A stretch of 64,000 bases of DNA from Paracoccaceae bacterium. Its GTDB lineage: Bacteria > Pseudomonadota > Alphaproteobacteria > Rhodobacterales > Rhodobacteraceae. The translations under genes and the position numbers were made by a program. The DNA is taken from positions 1,354,001 through 1,418,000 of the forward strand of contig CP075370.1 of NCBI GenBank assembly GCA_019454225.1, in the 5' to 3' direction. Under the pieces are notes generated by a model. It worked only from the letters and a program-made list of their open reading frames with translations, did not search any database and was not told where the DNA came from. Below are positions 25,105 to 34,643 of this stretch, piece after piece. The first letter of the stretch is position 1. Every line of letters starts with the position of its first letter.

Positions 25105-26355
25105 CTATCGGATAACGTTTTTCTTTTCAGCGGGTTCCGGCGGCAGCTCGGAATCCTTCGGGGTCAGCCCGTAGGCCGCCACCAGTCGCCAGACATGCGC
25201 GGGAAGCATGTTCTTGAGCCGCGCGGGATAGGCGCGGCGCAGGTGCAGGACCGATTCTGCCGCCTTCATCTCGACCCGCGCGCGGGCGAATTCCAGCCCG
25301 CGCGGCCCGATCCGCGGCTGCAGGAAGGACACCAGCGGGCGCAACCAGCCGGGCATCCGGCGCAGCGGCATGCCCCCCGCCGCGCGGGCGGTGTTGGCGA
25401 TGAAGCCCGCGACCGCCCCCTTGCGGCTTCCCCGGTCGACCAGCGGCGCGGTGGCCAGCCGGTCACCCAGAAGGCGCAGCATGGCCGCGCCCTGCCGGTT
25501 CCGGGCGATCACCCACTGGTCGCCCGAACCGCCCATGTAGCCCACGGTCAGATCGGCCAGCCTGTTCGTATAGTCCACGCAGGTGCGGCAGGTCATCGGA
25601 AAGAAGTCGGCGGGAAGGTTCGAAATCGGCAGTTGAAGAAAGGGCAGGGTGCGCGGGGGGCGGCCATCGTCGAACCGCATCTCGCAGACATAGTCGGCGC
25701 GGAACTCGAAATAGCTGATGGTTTCGGGATGCGGATCAAGAAGCCTCAGGAAGCCGTGAAAGTTCTCGGTGGTGGTGTTGTCGGAACAGGGTGTGCCGAG
25801 CACCAGCAGCGTTTCGAGGCCCCATTCCTGTTGCAGGGCCCGGATCGCATAGGTCTGGCACGGGATCGCCACGACGGCGATGCGGCGATGGCCGCGCGCC
25901 ACCGCCTGCGGGATCAGGGCGGCGACCGGGGCATAGCCCATGCGCATGCCGCGCACGCGGGCCAGATCGGCCGGATCGGTCACGATGACGGGCAGCGGGC
26001 GCCAGCGGTCATCGGGGTGGGGGGCTACCGTCAGGACGGCGGTGACCGCGCCGGTTTCCAGCAGGCGCGCGGCGATCGCGGTGGTCAGCCCGGTCCATTG
26101 CGCGCCCGGGGCCGGGGGGGCGAGGCGGGCGCGGTGCATCGCGAGGGTGACGCCGAAATGCGCCTCGTCCCCCCGGGCGGGATCGGCGGCGCGGCCGTGG
26201 GCGGCCTGTTCGAGCCCGGGATAGTCGGGGCGGATGAACTGGCAGGCGCGGCCGCAGGCCCGGCCGTCGCCGATGCGGCTGATCCCGCAATCAGTGCAGA
26301 GGCCGGGGCGGGCGGCGCCGCCGATGTCGGGAACGATGAGGCCGGGGCTGGTCAT
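25105..26355 (-). CDS. bciB: BciB-type 3,8-divinyl (proto)chlorophyllide 8-vinyl reductase (FrhB family)
   Basis: 416 residues from the ATG at 26355 (MTSPGLIVPD); 26367 and 26391 are alternatives. Iron-sulfur cysteines are C20, C23, C34 and C38 (CTDCG, ACGRAC) and the pair MTCRTC. Several stretches agree with cyanobacterial BciB: GAQWTGLTTAIAARLL, LETLLVLGTPCSDN, DLTVGYMGG-QWVIARN and IGPRGLEFARARVE, and the length fits. BciB reduces the 8-vinyl group using ferredoxin during (bacterio)chlorophyll synthesis. The broader family (FrhB/FdhB) includes F420 enzymes, so assignment rests on these stretches. No other pigment gene is nearby. Confidence 0.75.
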   Translation of the reverse strand: MTSPGLIVPDIGGAARPGLCTDCGISRIGDGRACGRACQFIRPDYPGLEQAAHGRAADPARGDEAHFGVTLAMHRARLAPPAPGAQWTGLTTAIAARLLETGAVTAVLTVAPHPDDRWRPLPVIVTDPADLARVRGMRMGYAPVAALIPQAVARGHRRIAVVAIPCQTYAIRALQQEWGLETLLVLGTPCSDNTTTENFHGFLRLLDPHPETISYFEFRADYVCEMRFDDGRPPRTLPFLQLPISNLPADFFPMTCRTCVDYTNRLADLTVGYMGGSGDQWVIARNRQGAAMLRLLGDRLATAPLVDRGSRKGAVAGFIANTARAAGGMPLRRMPGWLRPLVSFLQPRIGPRGLEFARARVEMKAAESVLHLRRAYPARLKNMLPAHVWRLVAAYGLTPKDSELPPEPAEKKNVIR

Positions 26356-26552
26356 GCGGGCCACCATGGCGCGGGGCGGCCGGGGGCGCAATCACGGCGA
26401 ATTGGGTTGTCTTCGGGGCGGAAAGGGCGCATAAGCGTCGGGCGACGCTTTCTTGATCGACCTTCTGTCTCCTTCGGGCTTCAGTCTGCGATTCTGATCC
26501 CGAGCCGGGCCACCGCGATGTTGCGGGTGGCGAACTGACAGGAGTATCCACG

Positions 26553-26759
26553 ATGGCCAATGGCACCGTGAAGTGGTTCAACGCAACCAAGGGTTTCGGC
26601 TTCATCGCACCGGAAGGCGGCTCGCGCGATGTGTTCGTGCATGTCTCGGCGCTGGAACGTGCGGGCATCCGTGAACTGGCCGATGGCCAGGCCGTGACCT
26701 TCGACGTCGAGCGTGGCCGTGACGGCCGCGAGTCGGCGATGAACCTCGCGCTGGCGTGA
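26553..26759 (+). CDS. Cold shock protein, CspA family
   Basis: 68 residues, one cold-shock domain. RNP1 is KGFGFI and RNP2 is VFVHVSAL, the RNA-binding aromatic strands; the opening [18 protein letters not shown] is canonical. Acts as an RNA chaperone. GACAGGAG lies 9 bases before the ATG. The 197-base gap upstream (26356-26552) leaves room for the long 5' leader typical of these genes; I saw no recognisable cold-box sequence there. Confidence 0.95.
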   Translation: MANGTVKWFNATKGFGFIAPEGGSRDVFVHVSALERAGIRELADGQAVTFDVERGRDGRESAMNLALA

Positions 26760-26781
26760 TTTCATCCGCATTGCGGAACAG

Positions 26782-26810
26782 GGGGGCGGCCCGCAGGGGC
26801 CGCCCCCTTT
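26782..26810. terminator. Intrinsic terminator between the cold shock and MFS genes
   Basis: A perfect 11-bp stem (26782-26792 with 26797-26807), a 4-base loop and TTT after the right arm. It lies just after the cold shock gene and just before the end of the convergent MFS gene. Confidence 0.75.
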
Positions 26811-26814
26811 GCTT

Positions 26815-27960
26815 TCAGGCGATGCGCCGGCGCAGCATCGGCGGTGCCAGAACCAGCACGCAGAGCAGCATGGCGGCGGCAAAGACAAAGGCCATGCGCA
26901 GGCCGAAGGCGCCCGCGATGAAGCCCAGTGTCGGCGGGCCGAAGAAATAGCCGAAATAGCCCAGCAGCGTGGCGCGGGCGACCGCGCGGGCGCGGGCATC
27001 GGGGCGGGCATGGCGGCCGACCAGCGAGAAGGCGGTGGGCGCGATGACCGAAGACCCGATCCCCATGACGATGAAGCCCGCATAGGCCATGGCGGGCGTG
27101 CCGGCCATCGCGGCGGTCAGCGCGCCGCAGGCCGAGATGATCGCGCCGCCCCCCAGCAGGCGCAGCGGATCGACCCGGGCGGCAAAGCCCTGGCCGACCA
27201 GCCGCGCCACGCCCATGGTGATCGCGAGGGCGGCCGGACCCATGGCGCCTTCGGCCGGGGTGCCGCCCAGCGTCTTCTCGATATGCAGGGCCGACCAGTT
27301 CTCGGCCGCGTTCTCGGTCAGGAAGGCGATGAGCACGATGCCGCCGCCCAGCACCGGGACCAGCCCCAGACCCGGCCCCCCGCCCTCGGGGCGGCGCAGG
27401 CCGTGGATGGTGCCGTCGGCCTCGCGCGTCAGGGCAGCGAGGACGAGGGCCACCAGCGACATCGTGGCCATGACGGCGCCGGGCGGCCAGCCATCGGCGC
27501 GCATCGCGCCGGTCGCGATGGCGCCGCCGGCGTAGCCGAAGGAATAGGCGGCGTGGCAGAGGTTCATCAGCGGCACGCCCCGGTCGTTTTCCAGCGCCGC
27601 GACGCGGGCGTTCATCAGCACGTCGGTCAGGCCGGTCGCGGCGCCGCAGCACATCATGGCCAGCGGGAACAGGACGAGCGAGGCGGTCTGGCCGGGCAGG
27701 GCGAAGGCCGCCGCCATCAGGCAGGCCGCCACCGGCAGCGCGACACGGCCCAGCGCCGCGCCGATCGCGGGGGCGGCAAGCATCGCCGCGACGGCGGCGA
27801 TGGGCGTGGCGAAGATCAGCAGGCCGAGGCGCGCCTCGTCCACGCCCAGCATTGCCTTGAGGTCGGGCAGGACGGCGGCAAAGGTGCCCCAGAGCACGCC
27901 CATCGCCGAGAAGGCCGCGAGCGGCGCGCGGGCCATGGGCAGGAGGGCGAGGAAGGTCAT
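26815..27960 (-). CDS. MFS transporter (YbjJ/FucP-like)
   Basis: 381 residues, about 12 hydrophobic helices. The order of GVLWGTFAAVLPDLKAMLGV, GLTDVLMNARVAALE and NLCHAAYSFGYAGGAIATGA matches the YbjJ-type subgroup of the major facilitator superfamily, in which the conserved N-A-R/N-H-A-A-Y-S-F-G segments recur. Substrate unknown. ATG at 27960 is preferred over one at 27993, which would add 11 residues. It runs toward the cold shock gene and diverges from the leuA leader. Confidence 0.83.
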   Translation of the reverse strand: MTFLALLPMARAPLAAFSAMGVLWGTFAAVLPDLKAMLGVDEARLGLLIFATPIAAVAAMLAAPAIGAALGRVALPVAACLMAAAFALPGQTASLVLFPLAMMCCGAATGLTDVLMNARVAALENDRGVPLMNLCHAAYSFGYAGGAIATGAMRADGWPPGAVMATMSLVALVLAALTREADGTIHGLRRPEGGGPGLGLVPVLGGGIVLIAFLTENAAENWSALHIEKTLGGTPAEGAMGPAALAITMGVARLVGQGFAARVDPLRLLGGGAIISACGALTAAMAGTPAMAYAGFIVMGIGSSVIAPTAFSLVGRHARPDARARAVARATLLGYFGYFFGPPTLGFIAGAFGLRMAFVFAAAMLLCVLVLAPPMLRRRIA

Positions 27961-28103
27961 GGGAACGGGCCTGACGGTTGCGGTGCCCGCCACCGGGGGG
28001 GCAGGGCGCAGCTAGCCCGGCGCGGCGGACGGGGCAAGGGCCGGGGGCGACCGTCCCGGCGGCCCGCGCGGCATTTCGGGCTTTTCTTCCGTGGCGGGGT
28101 TCG

Positions 28104-28109
28104 TATAGT
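28104..28109 (+). promoter_or_regulatory. Candidate -10 box of the leu leader transcript
   Basis: TATAGT ends 8 bases before the leader-peptide ATG at 28118. Transcription would start at or within a base or two of that ATG, giving a leaderless small ORF. No convincing -35 box is seen 17 bases upstream. Confidence 0.4.
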
Positions 28110-28117
28110 CACGCGCC

Positions 28118-28216
28118 ATGACACGGGAACCGATCAGCCAGAGCATCCGCCGCGCCGCCCGCGCGGACTGCCCGCGCGCGCAATCCCGTGGCCTGCTTCT
28201 TCTTAGCCGCCTCTGA
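28118..28216 (+). CDS. Leucine-rich leader peptide of leuA (attenuator)
   Basis: A 32-codon ORF, MTREPISQSIRRAARADCPR and on to RGLLLLSRL, with four consecutive Leu codons (CTG CTT CTT CTT) at 26-29 and another as the last sense codon. It ends 75 bases before leuA. CTT is a rare Leu codon in this GC-rich DNA, so stalling when leucyl-tRNA is short is plausible. This is the classic layout of translational attenuation. No ribosome site precedes the ATG, in keeping with a leaderless message. Confidence 0.8.
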   Translation: MTREPISQSIRRAARADCPRAQSRGLLLLSRL

Positions 28217-28257
28217 GCGTGCCCTTGGGCGCGACCGCTCGGAGGTGAACAGCGCCC
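28210..28257 (+). promoter_or_regulatory. Alternative RNA stems of the leu attenuator
   Basis: CCTCTGAGCG (28210-28219, covering the leader stop codon) can pair with CGCTCGGAGG (28236-28245; one G-U). GGGCGC (28227-28232) can pair with GCGCCC (28252-28257). The second pair uses bases inside the loop of the first, so the two stems should compete. Which acts as terminator is not settled by eye; no T tract is visible. Confidence 0.5.
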
Positions 28258-28291
28258 GGGAAGACGCAAAGGCCAAGGAAGGACAATCCAG

Positions 28292-29878
28292 ATGACCGAC
28301 ACATCCCACCGCCCCGCAGACCCGGCGCGCGTGCTGATCTTCGATACCACGCTGCGCGACGGCGAACAGTCGCCCGGCGCCACCATGACCCATGACGAGA
28401 AGCTGGAGATCGCCACGCTCCTGGACGAGATGGGCGTGGACGTGATCGAGGCGGGCTTTCCGATCGCCAGCGAGGGCGATTTCCGCGCCGTCAGCGAGAT
28501 CGCCCGGGCCGCGCGCAACGCCACGATCTGCGGGCTGGCGCGCGCGAACTTCAAGGACATCGACCGCTGCTGGGACGCGGTGCGCCATGCGAAAAGCCCG
28601 CGCATCCACACCTTCATCGGCACCTCGCCGTTGCACCGGGCCATCCCGAACCTGACCATGGACGAGATGGCCGAGCGCATCCACGACACCGTGACCCATG
28701 CGCGCAACCTGTGCGACAACGTGCAGTGGTCGCCGATGGACGCCACGCGGACCGAGCATGACTATCTGTGCCGGGTGGTCGAGATCGCCATCCGGGCCGG
28801 CGCGACCACGATCAACATTCCCGATACCGTGGGCTATACCGCGCCGCGCGAGAGCGCCGAGCTGATCGCCATGCTGCTGGAACGGGTGCCGGGCGCCGAC
28901 AGCATCGTCTTTGCCACGCATTGCCACAATGACCTGGGGATGGCGACCGCGAACGCCCTGGCGGCGGTGGCGGCGGGCGCGCGGCAGATCGAGTGCACGA
29001 TCAACGGGCTGGGCGAACGGGCCGGCAACACCGCGCTGGAAGAGGTGGTGATGGCGATGCGCGTGCGCCATGACATCATGCCCTACACCACCGGCATCGA
29101 CACGACCCGCATCATGCACCTGTCGCGGCGGGTGTCGGCGGTGTCGGGCTTTCCGGTGCAGTTCAACAAGGCGATCGTGGGCAAGAACGCCTTCCTGCAT
29201 GAAAGCGGCATCCACCAGGACGGGGTGCTGAAGAACGTGCAGACCTTCGAGATCATGCGGCCCGAGGACATCGGCCTGACGGCGAAGAACATCGCCATGG
29301 GCAAGCATTCGGGCCGCGCCGCGCTGCGCGCGAAGCTGCGCGAACTGGGCTATGACCTGGCCGACAACCAGCTGAACGACGTCTTCGTGCGGTTCAAGGC
29401 GCTGGCCGACCGCAAGAAGGAGGTCTACGACGACGACATCGTGGCGCTGGTGCAGGACCAGGCATCCGACCAGGGCGCCGAAACGCTGGTGCTGAAGCGG
29501 CTGCGCGTGGTCTGCGGCACCGAGGGCCCGCAGGAGGCCGAGATGACGCTGGCCATCGACGGGGTGGACCACACCATCGACGCGACCGGCGACGGGCCGG
29601 TGGATGCGGCCTTCCAATGCGTCAAGCAGCTGTGGCCGCATCAGGCGCGGCTGGAACTCTATCAGGTGCACGCGGTGACCGAGGGCACCGATGCGCAGGC
29701 CACGGTCAGCGTGCGGCTGCAGGAGGACGGGCGCATCGTGACCGGGCAGTCGGCCGACACCGACACCGTGGTCGCCAGCGTCAAGGCCTATATCAACGCG
29801 CTGAACCGGCTGGTCCTGCGGCGCCAGAAATCGGCGCCGGGCGATGACGTGAAGGGTGTGAGCTATCGCGACTCGTGA
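28292..29878 (+). CDS. leuA: 2-isopropylmalate synthase
   Basis: 528 residues. Catalyses the first committed step of leucine synthesis, acetyl-CoA plus 2-oxoisovalerate. The HMGL-like TIM barrel (about 14-280) has FDTTLRDGEQSPGATM with the metal-binding Asp, the THCHNDLGMATAN metal-binding histidines and GLGERAGNTALEEVVMA. The C-terminal LeuA allosteric domain (about 380-510) binds leucine for feedback inhibition. AAGGA lies 9 bases before the ATG. Expression is probably governed by the leader peptide at 28118. Confidence 0.96.
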   Translation: MTDTSHRPADPARVLIFDTTLRDGEQSPGATMTHDEKLEIATLLDEMGVDVIEAGFPIASEGDFRAVSEIARAARNATICGLARANFKDIDRCWDAVRHAKSPRIHTFIGTSPLHRAIPNLTMDEMAERIHDTVTHARNLCDNVQWSPMDATRTEHDYLCRVVEIAIRAGATTINIPDTVGYTAPRESAELIAMLLERVPGADSIVFATHCHNDLGMATANALAAVAAGARQIECTINGLGERAGNTALEEVVMAMRVRHDIMPYTTGIDTTRIMHLSRRVSAVSGFPVQFNKAIVGKNAFLHESGIHQDGVLKNVQTFEIMRPEDIGLTAKNIAMGKHSGRAALRAKLRELGYDLADNQLNDVFVRFKALADRKKEVYDDDIVALVQDQASDQGAETLVLKRLRVVCGTEGPQEAEMTLAIDGVDHTIDATGDGPVDAAFQCVKQLWPHQARLELYQVHAVTEGTDAQATVSVRLQEDGRIVTGQSADTDTVVASVKAYINALNRLVLRRQKSAPGDDVKGVSYRDS

Positions 29879-29898
29879 CCTGCGGGGCGGGGTCGGGG

Positions 29899-29950
29899 GG
29901 CCTGTGGCGGAATTCCGCAGAATTGTGGAATTGCGACCTGTCCACAGGCC
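29899..29950. repeat. Nested inverted repeat between leuA and mreB
   Basis: Outer arms GGCCTGTGG (29899-29907) and CCACAGGCC (29942-29950) enclose the perfect palindrome GCGGAATTCCGC (29907-29918) and a second GGAATT (29928-29933). It lies 20 bases after the leuA stop in a 279-base gap. It could end the leuA transcript or regulate mreB; the rest of the gap shows no gene. Confidence 0.5.
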
Positions 29951-30091
29951 CAAACGCGCCATGGCGCCGGTATTCGGTGCCACGGGGTGCGCAATAGCTG
30001 CAATCGCGGGCCTTTCAGGGCCGCGCGCGGCGGGCTTTGGCGTGGCCCGGCCGGGCAAGGCCCTTTCCCTTGTGTCGGGGCGGTCCTATAG

Positions 30092-31195
<1,104 letters not shown>

Positions 31196-31245
31196 CGGCC
31201 GGCCTTGTCAGGTCTGCGGCCCGAGGCGCGAAAGGACCCCGCCCC

Positions 31246-32166
31246 GTGGCACGGAAAAGCGTATCGCCAGAGGAGTTCACCACCCCCGTCCGCCGCATCC
31301 TGATCGGGGTGCTGGTGCTGGTGCTGCTGGTGCTGTTCCTGCTGTGGCGCGTCGACAGCCCGCGTGTCGAGCGGTTCCGCACCGCGCTGGTCGATGCGGT
31401 CGTGCCCAACATGGACTGGGCGCTGGTTCCGGTCACCAAGGCGGTGGGGATGGTCGAGAACTTCCAGTCCTACACGCGGATCTACGAACAGAACCAGGAA
31501 CTGCGGCGCGAGCTGCAGCAGATGAAGGCCTGGAAGGAGGCGGCGCTGCAGCTGGAGCAGAAGAACGCCCGCCTGATGGACCTGAACCAGGTGCGGATGG
31601 ACCCCCGGCTGACCCATGTGACCGGCGTGGTGCTGGCCGATGCGGGCGGGCCCTTCCGGCAGTCGGTGCTGCTGAACGTGGGCGCGCGCGACGGTATCCG
31701 CGACGGCTGGGCCACGATGGACGGGATCGGGCTGGTCGGCCGGATTTCGGGGGTGGGGCAGCGCACGTCGCGGGTGATCCTGCTGACCGATTCGAACAGC
31801 CGCATCCCGGTGACGGTGCAGCCCTCGGGCCAGAATGCGCTGCTGTCGGGCGACAACACCCCGGCCCCGCCGCTGGATTTCCTGGAGGCGGCCGATCTGG
31901 TGCGCCCCGGCGACCAGGTGCTGACCTCGGGCGATGGCGGGGTGTTCCCGGCGGGTCTTCTGGTGGGAACGGTGGTGCAGGGGGCGGACCGGCGGCTGCG
32001 GGTGCGGCTGGCGGCCGACTACGGGCGGCTGGAATTCCTGCGGGTGCTGCGCAGCCACGAGATCGAGCCGATCACCGACCCGGGCGGTCTGGTGGCCGAA
32101 CCCGTGGCCGTGCCGCTGCCCGAGGCCGCCCCCGATACCGCACAGGTGGGGGCTGGCGGTGGTTGA
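31246..32166 (+). CDS. mreC: Rod-shape-determining protein MreC
   Basis: 306 residues from a GTG with AAAGGA 9 bases upstream. One membrane helix (about 17-34, ILIGVLVLVLLVLFLLW), a coiled coil (about 72-105, YEQNQELRRELQQMKAWKEA) and two periplasmic beta-barrel-like domains (about 118-270), including GPFRQSVLLNVGARDGI and ILLTDSNSRIPVTVQPSG. MreC links MreB to PBP2 and activates it. Its last 8 bases overlap mreD. Confidence 0.93.
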   Translation: MARKSVSPEEFTTPVRRILIGVLVLVLLVLFLLWRVDSPRVERFRTALVDAVVPNMDWALVPVTKAVGMVENFQSYTRIYEQNQELRRELQQMKAWKEAALQLEQKNARLMDLNQVRMDPRLTHVTGVVLADAGGPFRQSVLLNVGARDGIRDGWATMDGIGLVGRISGVGQRTSRVILLTDSNSRIPVTVQPSGQNALLSGDNTPAPPLDFLEAADLVRPGDQVLTSGDGGVFPAGLLVGTVVQGADRRLRVRLAADYGRLEFLRVLRSHEIEPITDPGGLVAEPVAVPLPEAAPDTAQVGAGGG

Positions 32167-32698
32167 TCCGGTCTCGGCCCGCATCTGGCTGTACCGTGCG
32201 GCCTTCCTGGGGCTGGCGATGGTCATCCTGTTCATCCGCATCCTGCCCATCGGCAGCACGGCGGGGGCCTGGCCGGGGCCCGACCTGATGCTGTGCCTGA
32301 TGCTGGCCTGGGTCAACCGGCGCCCGGACTACCTGCCTGCCGTGCTGATCGCCGGGATGGTTCTGGTCGAGGACCTGATGCTGATGCGGCCACCCGGGCT
32401 GTGGACCGCCATCGTCGTGCTGGCGACCGAGTTCCTGCGTTCGCGCCAGGCGCTGACGCGCGAACTGGGGTTCCTGGCCGAATGGCTGATGGTGGGTGTC
32501 GTGATGCTGGCCATGCTGCTGGGCTATCGGCTGGTGCTGGCGGTGGCCTTTGTCGACCAGCCCGCCTTCGGCCCGGCCTTTGCGCAGACGGTGATGACGA
32601 TCCTGTGTTATCCGGTGGTGACCGGGCTGTTGCACCTGGCACTGCAGTTGCGCAAACCTTCGACCGGTGAGGTCGATGCCCTCGGGAGACGGTTGTGA
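32159..32698 (+). CDS. mreD: Rod-shape-determining protein MreD
   Basis: 179 residues from a GTG that overlaps the end of mreC by 8 bases. It is an integral membrane protein with about five helices (FLGLAMVILFIRILPI, LPAVLIAGMVLVEDLM and so on). WPGPDLMLCLMLAWVNRRPD near the N-terminus is typical of alphaproteobacterial MreD. A frame open far upstream is only the mreC gene read in another frame. It overlaps mrdA by 4 bases. Confidence 0.9.
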   Translation: MVDPVSARIWLYRAAFLGLAMVILFIRILPIGSTAGAWPGPDLMLCLMLAWVNRRPDYLPAVLIAGMVLVEDLMLMRPPGLWTAIVVLATEFLRSRQALTRELGFLAEWLMVGVVMLAMLLGYRLVLAVAFVDQPAFGPAFAQTVMTILCYPVVTGLLHLALQLRKPSTGEVDALGRRL

Positions 32699-34635
32699 GA
32701 CGTTCGGCACGCGACACCGAAGAGGCGGCAAGGGGCGTCACCCGGCGCGCGCTGTTCCTTGGCGGGTCGATGACGGCGGTGGTGGCCCTGCTTGGCCTGC
32801 GCATGCGCAGCATGCAGGTGGACCAGGCCGACCAGTTCCGCCTGCTGGCCGAGGACAACCGCATCTCGATCCGGCTGATCCCGCCCGCGCGCGGGCTGAT
32901 CCATGACCGCAACGGCAAGCTGATCGCCGGCAACGAACAGAACTACCGCATCGTCATCAGCCGCGAGGATGCGGGCGATGCCGAGGATGTGCTGCACCGG
33001 CTGGCCAGCGTCGTGCCGCTGTCGCCCGACGATCTGGACCGTGCGCTAAAAGAGGCCAAGAAACGGTCGCCCCTGCCGATCATCGTGGCCGATCGCCTGC
33101 CCTGGGATGACGTGTCGAAGGTGGCGGTGAACGCCCCCGCGCTGCCCGGCGTCTCGCCCGAGGTGGGGCTCAGCCGCGTCTATCCGCGCGACGTCGATTT
33201 CGCGCATGTCGTGGGCTATGTCGGTCCGGTCAGCGAGGCCGACCTTGCCAAGCTGGAAACCCCCGATCCGCTGCTGCAGACGCCGAAGTTCCAGATCGGC
33301 AAGATCGGCGTCGAGACCTGGATGGAGAGCGACCTGCGCGGCCGGGCGGGCAGCCGCCGGGTCGAGGTGAACGCCTCGGGCCGGATCATGCGCGAACTGG
33401 GCCGGCAGGAGGGCGACGCGGGTGCCGACCTGCGGCTGACCATCGACGCGGATGTGCAGAACTACGTGCAGGCGCGGCTGGGCGAGGAAAGCGCGGCCTG
33501 CGTGGTGATGGATGTCGAGAACGGCGACATCCTCGCCTGTGTCTCGTCGCCCTCGTTCGATCCGAACCTGTTCGTGCGCGGCATCAGCCATGCCGATTTC
33601 AACGCGCTGATGGAGAACGACCACCGCCCGCTCGCCAACAAGACGGTGCAGGGCGCCTATCCGCCCGGCTCGACCTTCAAGATGGTGACGGCGCTGGCGG
33701 CGCTGGAGGCGGGGGTGATCACCACGCAGACCTCGGTGCGCTGCCCGGGCCACTACGAGGTGGGCGGGCGGCGGTTCCACTGCTGGCGGCGCGGCGGCCA
33801 CGGGGCGGTGGCGCTGGAACGCAGCCTGGCCGAAAGCTGCGACGTCTATTACTACGAGGTCGCGCTGAAGGTCGGGATCGACCGGATCGCCGAGATGGGC
33901 CGCAGGCTGGGCCTCGGCATCCGGCACGACCTGCCGATGTCGGCGATCACCGAGGGCATCATGCCCGACCGGGCATGGAAACAGGCCCGCCACAAGCAGG
34001 ACTGGCGCATCGGCGACACGGTGAACGCCAGCATCGGGCAGGGCTATGTGCTGACCTCGCCGCTGCAGCTGGCGGTGATGACGGCGCGGCTGGCCAGCGG
34101 CCGCGCGGTCGTGCCGCGCCTGGTGCATTCGGTGGACGGGCGCGAGGTGCCGGTGGCGGCCGCACCCGAACTGGGGCTGGACCGGGTGATGCTGGACGCC
34201 GTCCGGCAGGGCATGTTCCAGGTGATGAACAGCCAGCGCGGCACCGCCTATGGCAGCCGCATCGACGAACGCACGATGCGCTTTGCCGGCAAGACCGGCA
34301 CCAGCCAGGTGCGCAACATCAGCGCCGCCGAACGCGCGCGCGGCGTCATCAGCAACGACCAGTTGCCGTGGAACCGGCGCGACCACGCGCTGTTCGTCGG
34401 CTATGCCCCCTACGATGCGCCCCGCTACGCGGTGTCGGTGGTGGTCGAGCACGGCGGCGGCGGGTCGGCGGCGGCCGCGCCGATCGGCCGCGATGCCATC
34501 CTGCGGGCGCTGCACGATGGCGTGCCGCCGGTGTCGGCCTATCCGGCGGCGCAGCGCAACCGGATCGAGACGATGCACAAGAACCTGCCGCTGCGCGATC
34601 CGGGCAGCCTGCCGCCCGTGCCGTCCCGGGCCTGA
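32695..34635 (+). CDS. mrdA: Penicillin-binding protein 2 (elongation transpeptidase)
   Basis: 646 residues from a GTG overlapping the mreD stop. A short cytoplasmic tail and one membrane helix (about 18-36), a pedestal domain with PPARGLIHDRNGKLIAGNEQ, and the transpeptidase domain: active Ser326 in PPGSTFKM (SxxK), SCD at 381-383 (the SxN equivalent of PBP2) and KTG at 533-535. It cross-links lateral-wall peptidoglycan with RodA as its polymerase partner, encoded next. Confidence 0.96.
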   Translation: MRRSARDTEEAARGVTRRALFLGGSMTAVVALLGLRMRSMQVDQADQFRLLAEDNRISIRLIPPARGLIHDRNGKLIAGNEQNYRIVISREDAGDAEDVLHRLASVVPLSPDDLDRALKEAKKRSPLPIIVADRLPWDDVSKVAVNAPALPGVSPEVGLSRVYPRDVDFAHVVGYVGPVSEADLAKLETPDPLLQTPKFQIGKIGVETWMESDLRGRAGSRRVEVNASGRIMRELGRQEGDAGADLRLTIDADVQNYVQARLGEESAACVVMDVENGDILACVSSPSFDPNLFVRGISHADFNALMENDHRPLANKTVQGAYPPGSTFKMVTALAALEAGVITTQTSVRCPGHYEVGGRRFHCWRRGGHGAVALERSLAESCDVYYYEVALKVGIDRIAEMGRRLGLGIRHDLPMSAITEGIMPDRAWKQARHKQDWRIGDTVNASIGQGYVLTSPLQLAVMTARLASGRAVVPRLVHSVDGREVPVAAAPELGLDRVMLDAVRQGMFQVMNSQRGTAYGSRIDERTMRFAGKTGTSQVRNISAAERARGVISNDQLPWNRRDHALFVGYAPYDAPRYAVSVVVEHGGGGSAAAAPIGRDAILRALHDGVPPVSAYPAAQRNRIETMHKNLPLRDPGSLPPVPSRA

Positions 34636-34643
34636 GTGCGGCG

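Noticed and set aside
28109-30058. A 649-codon open frame on the minus strand over leuA
   Set aside because: No family resemblance and typical shadow composition; leuA on the plus strand is unmistakable.
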